Of a DNA stretch of 8,167 nucleotides, positions 1-5,359 are shown one piece after another. The notes beneath the pieces were generated by a model. That model did not search any database and was not told the origin of the DNA. It saw only the letters and a list, made by a program, of their open reading frames with translations. Source of the stretch: Allobrachymonas sp. (GTDB lineage Bacteria; Pseudomonadota; Gammaproteobacteria; Burkholderiales; Burkholderiaceae_C); contig JAUNUE010000075.1 of assembly GCA_030538335.1 (NCBI GenBank), forward strand, positions 1 to 8,167, in the 5' to 3' direction. Position numbers and translations under genes: made by a program. Positions within the stretch are counted from its first letter, which is position 1, and each line of letters begins with the position of its first letter.

Positions 1-1517
1 AGTTTGGCTTCGGGCGTGGCTTCGGCCAGAAAGTCGTCCACGCCGGCTTCGGCGGCAATGGCGGTGGCCGTCAGGCGGTTGTCGCCGGTCACCATCACGG
101 TCTTGATGCCCATGCGGCGCAGTTCGGCAAAGCGCTCGCGGATGCCACCCTTGACAATGTCTTTCAGTTCGACCACCCCCAGCGCCTGCGCACCTTCACT
201 CACCACCAGCGGCGTCGCGCCACGGCGCGCCACATCGTCCACTTGGGCCTGCAAGGCCGCGGGCCAGGCAGCGCCCTGCCCGGCGAGGTGGCGCTGGATG
301 GCGTCGCCAGAACCTTTGCGGATGCTGCGGCCATTCCAGTCGATGCCGCTCATGCGGGTCTGCGCAGTGAAGTGCACAAACTCGGCACCGGGCGTTTCGA
401 TATCGCCACCGCGCTGGTTCAGCACCTGCTTGGCCAGCGTCACAATGCTGCGGCCTTCGGGCGTTTCATCGGCCAATGACGACAGCAGCGCTGCCTCGGC
501 CAGCGTTTTTTCGCTCACACCGGGCGCAGGCAAAAAGCTCGATGCCTGCCGGTTGCCCAGCGTGATGGTGCCGGTCTTGTCGAGCAGCAACACGTCCACA
601 TCACCGGCCGCCTCCACTGCCTTGCCCGAGGTGGCGATCACGTTTTTTTCCATCATGCGGCCCATGCCCGCCACGCCAATGGCGCTGAGCAGGCCGCCGA
701 TGGTGGTGGGGATGAGGCATACGAGCAGGGCGATCAGCACCGTCACACTCACCGGGCGGCCCTGCCCGCTGGCCTGCACGCTGAAGATGGAAAACGGCAG
801 CAGCGTGGCCGTGGCCATGAGGAAGGTCAAGGTGAGTGCCACCAGCAAAATCGTCAGCGCGATTTCGTTCGGGCTTTTCTTACGCTTGGCACCTTCGACC
901 ATGCCAATCATGCGGTCAAGAAAAGTCTCGCCCGGATTGGTGCTGATGCGCACCACGAGCCAGTCAGACAAGACGCGCGTGCCGCCCGTGACCGAGCAGA
1001 AATCGCCACCCGATTCACGGATCACCGGGGCCGATTCGCCCGTAATGGCCGACTCGTCCACCGAGGCCACGCCTTCGATCACCTCACCATCGCCCGGCAC
1101 GGTGTCGCCCGCCTCGATCAGCACCACATCGCCCTTGCGCAGGTTTTGCGAGGGGAAATCTTCGGTGGCCGCACCGTACCGCGGTTCGGCCATTTTTTTG
1201 GCGAGTACGGTTTTTTGCAAGCCTTTGAGCGATGCGGCCTGCGCCTTGCCGCGCCCTTCGGCCATGGCTTCGGCAAAATTGGCAAACAGCACGGTGAACC
1301 ACAGCCACAACGTGATGGCGAGGATGAACCAACTCGGCTCCTCACCCTGCTGCACCAGCGACTGGATGTACAGCCCGGTGCACATCACACTGCCCAGCCA
1401 CACCACAAACATCACGGGGTTCTTGAGCTGCGCCAGCGGCGACAGGCGCTTGAGGGCATCGACTGCGGCCTGGCGCAGCAAACCAGCGTTGTAAAAGGAT
1501 GAAGTGTTGCTGGCCAT
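1..1517 (-). CDS. kdpB: KdpB, catalytic P-type ATPase subunit of the Kdp K+ transporter (3' end outside window)
   Basis: KdpB is the ATP-hydrolysing subunit of the KdpFABC high-affinity K+ pump in the inner membrane. 505 codons are visible; E. coli KdpB has about 680 residues, so the last quarter, including the C-terminal hinge motif and last membrane helices, lies outside the window. Visible landmarks: the conserved FANFAEAMAEGRGKAQA segment after the first membrane helices; the actuator-domain TGES loop at residues 159-162; a proline-containing membrane helix (CLIPTTIGGLL) before the phosphorylation motif DKTGT at 313-317 (D313 is the phosphorylated Asp); KGSGDAI in the nucleotide-binding domain; and TGDNRLTA at 477-484. 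The start is supported by GGGAG 7 nt upstream (1525-1529) and by the TGATG overlap with the kdpA stop. No frameshift is seen in the visible part. Identification is firm. Confidence 0.97.
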   Translation of the reverse strand, partial: MASNTSSFYNAGLLRQAAVDALKRLSPLAQLKNPVMFVVWLGSVMCTGLYIQSLVQQGEEPSWFILAITLWLWFTVLFANFAEAMAEGRGKAQAASLKGLQKTVLAKKMAEPRYGAATEDFPSQNLRKGDVVLIEAGDTVPGDGEVIEGVASVDESAITGESAPVIRESGGDFCSVTGGTRVLSDWLVVRISTNPGETFLDRMIGMVEGAKRKKSPNEIALTILLVALTLTFLMATATLLPFSIFSVQASGQGRPVSVTVLIALLVCLIPTTIGGLLSAIGVAGMGRMMEKNVIATSGKAVEAAGDVDVLLLDKTGTITLGNRQASSFLPAPGVSEKTLAEAALLSSLADETPEGRSIVTLAKQVLNQRGGDIETPGAEFVHFTAQTRMSGIDWNGRSIRKGSGDAIQRHLAGQGAAWPAALQAQVDDVARRGATPLVVSEGAQALGVVELKDIVKGGIRERFAELRRMGIKTVMVTGDNRLTATAIAAEAGVDDFLAEATPEAK

Positions 1518-3268
1518 CAACGCGCTCCCATCACCATCTGCAATTGCTCGACCAGCGGACCCAGCGCCAGTGCAGGCAGAAAGGTAAGCGCCCCCACGAC
1601 CACCACCACCACGATCAGCAGGAAGATGAACAAGCCCCCGTGCGTAGGCAGCGTGCCTGCCGATGGCGGCACCACTTTCTTACCCGCCAGGCTGCCCGCC
1701 AGCGCCAGCACCGCCACCATGATGGCGTAGCGCCCCCACAGCATGGCAAGGCCCAGCGCGGTGTTGTAGTACGGCGTATTGGCGTTCAGCCCGCCAAACG
1801 CGCTGCCGTTGTTGTTGGCCGCCGAAGAAAACGCATACAGCACCTGCGACAGGCCATGCGCACCTGGGTTGCTGATGGCAGCGCGCCCGGCAGGCAGCAT
1901 AACGCTCACCGCCGTGCCCAGCAAGGCCGCCAGCGGTGTTGCCAGAATCGCGACCGAAGCCATCTTGATCTCGAATGCGCCGATTTTTTTGCCCAGGTAC
2001 TCCGGCGTGCGCCCGATCATCAGCCCCGCGACAAACACCGCCAGCATGGCAAACACCAGCATGCCGTACAGGCCCGAACCGGCACCGCCAAACACCACTT
2101 CGCCCAACTGGATCAGCCACATCGCCACCAGCCCGCCCAGCGGCATCAGCGGATCGTGCATGCTGTTGACGGCGCCGCACGCCACTGCGGTGGTGATGGC
2201 GACAAACAGCACCGAGGCAGAAATGCCAAAGCGCAGCTCCTTGCCTTCCATATTGCCGCCGGGGTGCAGGTCAGATGCCTGGATGTCCACCCCCAGCCGC
2301 GCCAGCAGCGGATTGCCCGATTGTTCTGCCCACCACACCACCGTCAACATCACCAGCAGCACGCACGCCATCGCCGCCAGCAAGGCCAGGCCCTGCCGCT
2401 GCGCGTGCACCATATGGCCAAAGGTGAAGCACAAGGCTGTGGGGATGAGCATGAGCGCCAGCATCTCCAGCATATTCGACAGGGGCGTGGGGTTCTCCAG
2501 CGGATGCGCCGAGTTGGCGTTGAAAAAGCCGCCGCCGTTGGTGCCGAGGTGCTTGATCGCCACCTGGCTCGCCGCCGGGCCGAGCGCAATGGTTTGCGTG
2601 GCGGCATCGGCACCTGCCGTGGCCGTATCCGGCTGCACCACTGCCGCCTGCACCGCGGGCTGCCAGGTCTGCACCACGCCCTGGCTGACTAACGCCAGGG
2701 CCAGCACAACGGACAAGGGCAGCAGCACATACAGCACGGCACGCACCATGTCGACCCAGAAATTGCCAATGCCGCTTGCCAGCTTGCGCGTAAAGGCGCG
2801 GATTAAGGCCACCGCCACAGCCATGCCGGTGGCGGCGGAGAGAAAATTCTGCACCGTAAGCCCCAGTATTTGCGTGGCGTAGGCCATGGTGGTTTCGCCC
2901 GCATAGCTTTGCCAGTTGGTGTTGCTGACGAAGCTGACCGCGGTGTTGAAGGCCAAGTCGGGGCTGACCGCCGGTTGCTGCATCGGGTTGAGCGGCAACC
3001 ACGCCTGCACACGTTGCAACACATAAAGCAACAGCACGCCCAGAGCGCCAAACACCAGCACGGCCGCAGCGTAGTGTGGCCACGGCATGTCATCGTCTTC
3101 GCGCACACCGGCTAGGCGGTACAGTACGCGCTCTATGGATTGCTGCCAGCGCATGCCAGCCGGTATCCGCCCCTGGAACACCCCGGCCATATAGCGCCCC
3201 AAGGGCCAGGCCAGCGCCAGCAACACGGCAAAAAAGACGACGGCCTGCAACACACCGCTGCTGTTCAT
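1517..3268 (-). CDS. kdpA: KdpA, K+-translocating channel-like subunit of KdpFABC
   Basis: KdpA is the integral membrane subunit that selects and binds K+; it descends from the K+-channel superfamily and has four pore-loop repeats. All four are visible: residues 114-120 (VSNTNWQ, with Q120 matching the E. coli P1 glutamine), 242-247 (GTNGGG), 394-400 (GGAGSGL) and 485-489 (NNNGS). The protein is 583 residues, slightly longer than the E. coli protein (557); part of the difference may be the Ala/Gln/Thr-rich stretch around 200-235 before the second pore loop. Many hydrophobic helices run from residue 5 to the C-terminus, including a run of valines at 553-558. The reading frame stays open 47 codons further upstream, but the homologous start is the ATG at 3268 (MNSSGV), whose ATGA overlaps the kdpF stop. 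The stop overlaps the kdpB start by one base. Confidence 0.97.
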   Translation of the reverse strand: MNSSGVLQAVVFFAVLLALAWPLGRYMAGVFQGRIPAGMRWQQSIERVLYRLAGVREDDDMPWPHYAAAVLVFGALGVLLLYVLQRVQAWLPLNPMQQPAVSPDLAFNTAVSFVSNTNWQSYAGETTMAYATQILGLTVQNFLSAATGMAVAVALIRAFTRKLASGIGNFWVDMVRAVLYVLLPLSVVLALALVSQGVVQTWQPAVQAAVVQPDTATAGADAATQTIALGPAASQVAIKHLGTNGGGFFNANSAHPLENPTPLSNMLEMLALMLIPTALCFTFGHMVHAQRQGLALLAAMACVLLVMLTVVWWAEQSGNPLLARLGVDIQASDLHPGGNMEGKELRFGISASVLFVAITTAVACGAVNSMHDPLMPLGGLVAMWLIQLGEVVFGGAGSGLYGMLVFAMLAVFVAGLMIGRTPEYLGKKIGAFEIKMASVAILATPLAALLGTAVSVMLPAGRAAISNPGAHGLSQVLYAFSSAANNNGSAFGGLNANTPYYNTALGLAMLWGRYAIMVAVLALAGSLAGKKVVPPSAGTLPTHGGLFIFLLIVVVVVVGALTFLPALALGPLVEQLQMVMGAR

Positions 3269-3357
3269 GAGAAATACTCGGGGTAAAACAACACCACCAC
3301 CAGGTAGATGAACAGGGCGATGACCACCAGCAGGGCCAGTCCGTAAAGCAGGCTCAT
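3265..3357 (-). CDS. kdpF: KdpF, small membrane subunit of KdpFABC
   Basis: A 30-residue, almost entirely hydrophobic peptide (MSLLYGLALLVVIALF, then IYLVVVLFYPEYFS) forming one membrane helix. Size, position directly before kdpA, and the charged/aromatic tail (YPEYF) fit KdpF, which in E. coli is 29 residues and sits at the KdpA periphery, helping to stabilise the complex. The start ATG has a good Shine-Dalgarno sequence, GGAAG at 3365-3369, 7 nt upstream. The start overlaps the stop of the preceding 31-residue ORF (ATGA), and its own stop overlaps the kdpA start (ATGA). Small genes of this size are easily missed by automatic annotation. Confidence 0.92.
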   Translation of the reverse strand: MSLLYGLALLVVIALFIYLVVVLFYPEYFS

Positions 3358-3449
3358 GAGCGTGCTTCCAATTGGTCGAACCAGCGCACCAGGCCTGCGG
3401 CACCTGCAAAAAAGGCCAGCGTCAGCAAGATATACAAGGCATCTTTCAT
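3354..3449 (-). CDS. Unnamed 31-residue single-pass membrane peptide, first ORF of the kdp operon
   Basis: A 32-codon ORF (ATG at 3449, TGA at 3354-3356) encodes MKDALYILLTLAFFAGAAGL followed by VRWFDQLEARS. Residues 5-22 form one predicted membrane helix; the tail after it is amphipathic and charged. Its stop overlaps the kdpF start as ATGA, exactly like the kdpF-kdpA junction, which argues that it is translated. The ribosome-binding site is weak (CAGAG at 3454-3458, only 4 nt from ATG); a GTG four codons upstream is an alternative start. I recall similar short LTLAFFA-type peptides ahead of kdpF in other bacteria but know no assigned function. It could be an extra accessory subunit of the pump, or a leader ORF whose translation sets expression of kdpF. 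It is not KdpF itself, because a clear KdpF follows. Confidence 0.68.
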   Translation of the reverse strand: MKDALYILLTLAFFAGAAGLVRWFDQLEARS

Positions 3450-3538
3450 AAGGCTCTGCACCGAAAACCCAGACGCTGCCACTGTAAGACCGGCATCAGG
3501 CATGCATATCAAACTGGTGCAAAACCTTCAGGCCAAGG

Positions 3539-3557
3539 TATCAAGAAAATATCAAGA
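3539..3557. promoter_or_regulatory. Paired 8-bp direct repeat, candidate response-regulator (KdpE-type) site for kdp
   Basis: TATCAAGA occurs at 3539-3546 and again at 3550-3557, an 11-bp period that puts both copies on the same DNA face. A related TATCAAA lies at 3507-3513, 32 bp from the first. OmpR-family regulators such as KdpE commonly bind tandem half-sites one helical turn apart, and the pair lies 90-108 bp upstream of the first kdp ORF. Assignment to KdpE is inference; the sequence does not obviously match the E. coli KdpE site. Confidence 0.4.
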
Positions 3558-3589
3558 TGCCGCACAGGCTCCAGAATTGACGTATGGAT

Positions 3590-3601
3590 GGGGTTAACCC
3601 C
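3590..3601. promoter_or_regulatory. Perfect 12-bp palindrome, candidate operator
   Basis: GGGGTTAACCCC is a perfect inverted repeat centred about 54 bp upstream of the pgk TATAAT box, roughly midway between the two divergent genes. It is not followed by a T-run, so it is unlikely to be a terminator. A dimeric regulator could bind it and act on pgk, kdp or both; I do not recognise the regulator. Confidence 0.4.
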
Positions 3602-3646
3602 TGTATTGCAAGGCCGCTTCGCTGCATTTCGAACGGTTGCGCTTTT

Positions 3647-3652
3647 TATAAT
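3647..3652 (+). promoter_or_regulatory. Probable -10 box of the pgk promoter
   Basis: TATAAT is a perfect sigma-70 -10 hexamer in the AT-rich segment 47 bp before the pgk ATG. No good -35 hexamer lies 16-18 bp upstream (GCATTT at 3624-3629 is poor), so the promoter may need an activator or be of moderate strength. Transcription would start near 3659, giving a leader of about 40 nt. Confidence 0.5.
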
Positions 3653-3687
3653 CGCCGCAGTTTTTCGTTTTGTGGCAGTATTTTTAC

Positions 3688-3691
3688 AAGG
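3688..3691 (+). promoter_or_regulatory. Ribosome-binding site deciding the pgk start
   Basis: AAGG ends 7 nt before the ATG at 3699. This supports the 396-residue protein, starting at MQFIRFSDL, over the much longer frame that is open upstream through the intergenic region. Confidence 0.6.
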
Positions 3692-3698
3692 TTCTTGC

Positions 3699-4889
3699 AT
3701 GCAGTTCATCCGCTTTTCCGACTTGTGCGCCAACGGCCAGGCCAAGGGCAAAAAAGTATTCATCCGCGCCGACTTGAATGTGCCGCAGGATGAAAACGGC
3801 GCCATCACCGAAGACACGCGCATCCGCGCTTCGTTGCCCGCCATCCAGATGGCGCTTGATGCCGGTGCTGCCGTCATGGTCACCTCGCATCTGGGTCGGC
3901 CCACAGAAGGTGAGTTCGACCCGGAGGATTCGCTGGCTCCGGTAGCACAACGTTTATCAGAACTGCTCGGGCGCGAAGTGCCGCTGGTCAGCGGCTGGGT
4001 GGAGGGCGTGGAAGTGCAGCCTGGCGAAGTGGTACTGCTGGAGAACTGCCGCCTGAACGTGGGCGAAAAAAAGAACAGCGCCGAACTGGCGAAAAAAATG
4101 GCCGCGCTGTGCGACATCTTCGTGCACGACGCTTTTGGCACCGCGCACCGTGCCGAAGGCACGACCTATGGCATTGCCCAGTACGCGCCCACCGCCAGCG
4201 CGGGGCCACTGCTGGCGGCCGAAATGGACGCCATCAGCAAAGCATTGGCCAGCCCCAAACGCCCGCTGATTGCGATTGTGGCGGGCAGCAAGGTCAGCAC
4301 CAAACTCACGATTTTGCAAAGCCTCGCTGAAAAGGTAGACGGCCTGATCGTGGGCGGCGGCATTGCCAACACCTTCATGCTGGCCGAAGGGCTGCACATC
4401 GGCAAATCGCTGGCCGAAGGCGCGTTGGTGGACGAGGCCAAACAAGTCATCGAAAAGATGAAGGCGCGCGGCGCTGCCGTGCCGATTCCGGTGGATGTGG
4501 TCACGGCCAAAGCGTTTGCTGCCGACGCCAAGGCCGAAGTCAAGGACGTGAAGGATGTGCAGGAGGATGACATGATCCTCGACATCGGCCCGAAAACCGC
4601 GCAGATGCTGGCCGAGCAACTGAAAGCGGCTGGCACCATCGTCTGGAACGGCCCCGTGGGCGTGTTTGAGTTTGACCAATTCGCCCAAGGCACGCAAACC
4701 ATCGCGCGCGCCATTGCCGACAGCCCCGCGTTCAGCATTGCCGGCGGTGGCGACACGCTGGCTGCCATTGCCAAATACGGCATCGAAAAGGATGTGGGTT
4801 ATATCTCCACCGGCGGCGGCGCATTCCTCGAAGTGCTCGAAGGCAAAACCCTTCCCGCATTTGAGATTCTGGCCAAACGGGCGGGTTGA
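3699..4889 (+). CDS. pgk: Phosphoglycerate kinase
   Basis: Pgk catalyses the reversible transfer of phosphate from 1,3-bisphosphoglycerate to ADP, giving 3-phosphoglycerate and ATP, in cytosolic glycolysis and gluconeogenesis. The product is 396 residues, close to E. coli Pgk (387), and aligns from end to end. N-terminal substrate-binding motifs are RADLNVP at 23-29 and SHLGRPTEGE from 63; the DAFGTAHR motif follows. C-terminal nucleotide-binding motifs include GSKVSTKL, VGGGIANTF, WNGPVGVFEF from W316, and AGGGDT with glycines at 349-351. All key motifs are intact. The upstream extension of the reading frame is rejected because homology begins at MQFIRFSDL and a ribosome-binding site precedes it. 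The usual neighbours (gapA, fba, pyk) are not seen here; the gene stands alone between a divergent kdp operon and a small cysteine-rich gene. Confidence 0.98.
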   Translation: MQFIRFSDLCANGQAKGKKVFIRADLNVPQDENGAITEDTRIRASLPAIQMALDAGAAVMVTSHLGRPTEGEFDPEDSLAPVAQRLSELLGREVPLVSGWVEGVEVQPGEVVLLENCRLNVGEKKNSAELAKKMAALCDIFVHDAFGTAHRAEGTTYGIAQYAPTASAGPLLAAEMDAISKALASPKRPLIAIVAGSKVSTKLTILQSLAEKVDGLIVGGGIANTFMLAEGLHIGKSLAEGALVDEAKQVIEKMKARGAAVPIPVDVVTAKAFAADAKAEVKDVKDVQEDDMILDIGPKTAQMLAEQLKAAGTIVWNGPVGVFEFDQFAQGTQTIARAIADSPAFSIAGGGDTLAAIAKYGIEKDVGYISTGGGAFLEVLEGKTLPAFEILAKRAG

Positions 4890-4892
4890 AGG

Positions 4893-4922
4893 GGTACTGG
4901 TACGGGTACGGGTACGGATACC
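4893..4922 (+). repeat. Short tandem hexamer repeat (GGTACG type) after pgk
   Basis: Five consecutive hexamers start 3 bp after the pgk stop: GGTACT, then GGTACG three times exactly, then GATACC. The array runs directly into the 45-bp repeat that follows. The right-hand copy of that repeat has only a degenerate version of this lead-in (GCGGGCACGGACAG), so the hexamer array appears to be the expanding head of the same element. It is non-coding. Confidence 0.8.
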
Positions 4923-4965
4923 GGACGCAGAGTTCGCAGAGAAAGCGCAAAGGACGCAGAAAAAT
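4921..4965 (+). repeat. 45-bp dispersed repeat, left copy (inverted relative to the right copy)
   Basis: The segment starts CCGGACGCAGAG and ends GGACGCAGAAAAAT. Internally it consists of four degenerate heptamers (CGCAGAG, CGCAGAG, CGCAAAG, CGCAGAA) starting at 4926, 4935, 4946 and 4955. Aligned without gaps to the reverse complement of 5298-5342 it matches at 38 of 45 positions. It lies about 30 bp downstream of the pgk stop. It has no long hairpin of its own and so does not look like a classic intrinsic terminator. Confidence 0.85.
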
Positions 4966-5002
4966 AGAAAGCGGTTTTTGCAGAAGATTTGACAGCACAG
5001 CC

Positions 5003-5227
5003 ATGCCCCAAGCTCAAGACAACCCTGCCAACCGCTGCCCGGTATGCCAGCAGCCCAACGCGTGTGCGGCAACTACAGGCGAAGCGAATTGCTGGTGCAT
5101 GGAGCAAGCCCCCCTTCCACAAGAGGTGCGTGACCGTTTGCCAAGTAAGGATGCGTGCCTGTGCGCGGCTTGCTATGCCGTGTTGAGAAAAACAGGTGAT
5201 GTGGTCAATTACGCAGACAAAAACTGA
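5003..5227 (+). CDS. Small cysteine-rich CWC-type protein
   Basis: A 74-residue, probably cytosolic protein without signal peptide or membrane segment. It has eight cysteines in a regular order: C12-x2-C15, C21, the C30-W-C32 motif, and C52-x-C54-x2-C57. This pattern fits the cysteine-rich CWC family (Pfam name from memory), a group of short bacterial proteins of unknown function that probably bind metal such as zinc. The sequence begins MPQAQDNPANRCPVC; homology should start near the first CPxC. No clear Shine-Dalgarno sequence precedes the ATG, so the exact start is less certain; the frame is open upstream into the repeat, which is unlikely to be coding. It lies 113 bp after pgk on the same strand, and could be read from the pgk promoter, but the gap holds the 45-bp repeat. 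Confidence 0.82.
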   Translation: MPQAQDNPANRCPVCQQPNACAATTGEANCWCMEQAPLPQEVRDRLPSKDACLCAACYAVLRKTGDVVNYADKN

Positions 5228-5297
5228 CCTGCGCCAAGAATGCCAAGCACGGGCACAAAGATCAAACTGAAAGTGCAAAAACCAGAATTATTTTTGA

Positions 5298-5342
5298 ATT
5301 TTTCTGCGTCTTTTGCGTCATCTTTGCGCCCTCTGCGTCCGG
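5298..5342 (-). repeat. 45-bp dispersed repeat, right copy
   Basis: Read on the minus strand this segment also starts CCGGACGCAGAG and ends AGACGCAGAAAAAT, with heptamers at the same 9/11/9-bp spacing as the left copy. Seven of 45 positions differ. On the minus strand it begins 17 bp after the stop of the acyl-CoA synthetase/GNAT gene, so each copy has the same orientation relative to the gene it follows. The remaining intergenic DNA from 5228 to 5297 is AT-rich and shows only a weak imperfect hairpin (CAGAA at 5284-5288 against TTCTG at 5302-5306). Confidence 0.85.
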
Positions 5343-5359
5343 CTGTCCGTGCCCGCATT

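Larger units (their letters stand above)
3450..3698. promoter_or_regulatory. Divergent kdp / pgk control region (249 bp)
   Basis: This non-coding stretch lies between the start of the kdp operon (minus strand) and pgk (plus strand), so both promoters should be here. It is clearly richer in A and T than the flanking genes near 3500-3560 and 3640-3690. It holds the direct repeats, palindrome and TATAAT box listed separately. I could not identify a convincing -10/-35 pair for kdp. Open frames run through the region but their translations match nothing I recognise. Confidence 0.7.

Noticed and set aside
4..1494. Long open frame on the plus strand (496 residues) opposite kdpB
   Set aside because: It is antisense to a clear KdpB with all motifs; the translation is low-complexity Ser/Pro/Ala, as expected for a shadow frame in GC-rich coding DNA.
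1499..2882. Two plus-strand open frames (397 and 367 residues) opposite kdpA
   Set aside because: Both overlap a complete KdpA on the other strand; one is His/Gln/Arg-rich and the other Ala/Pro/Ser-rich, with no recognisable domain.
3269..3409. 47-codon upstream extension of kdpA
   Set aside because: It overlaps kdpF and the 31-residue ORF in another frame; KdpA homology starts at the ATG at 3268, which has the ATGA junction.
3372..3698. 109-codon upstream extension of pgk
   Set aside because: The extension crosses the divergent promoter region and the TATAAT box and has no homology to Pgk; a ribosome-binding site sits directly before the ATG at 3699.
4893..4970. Intrinsic terminator for pgk in the repeat region
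   Set aside because: Only a 4-bp stem (GGTA/TACC) can be drawn and no T-run follows on the plus strand, so a classic hairpin-plus-U-tract terminator is not supported.
3957..5072. Minus-strand open frame of 371 residues opposite pgk
   Set aside because: Antisense to intact pgk; its N-terminal part reads through the hexamer repeat and the translation resembles no family.
4921..5342. CRISPR array or insertion sequence
   Set aside because: There are only two repeat copies, in opposite orientation, without regular spacers; no transposase and no visible target-site duplication.
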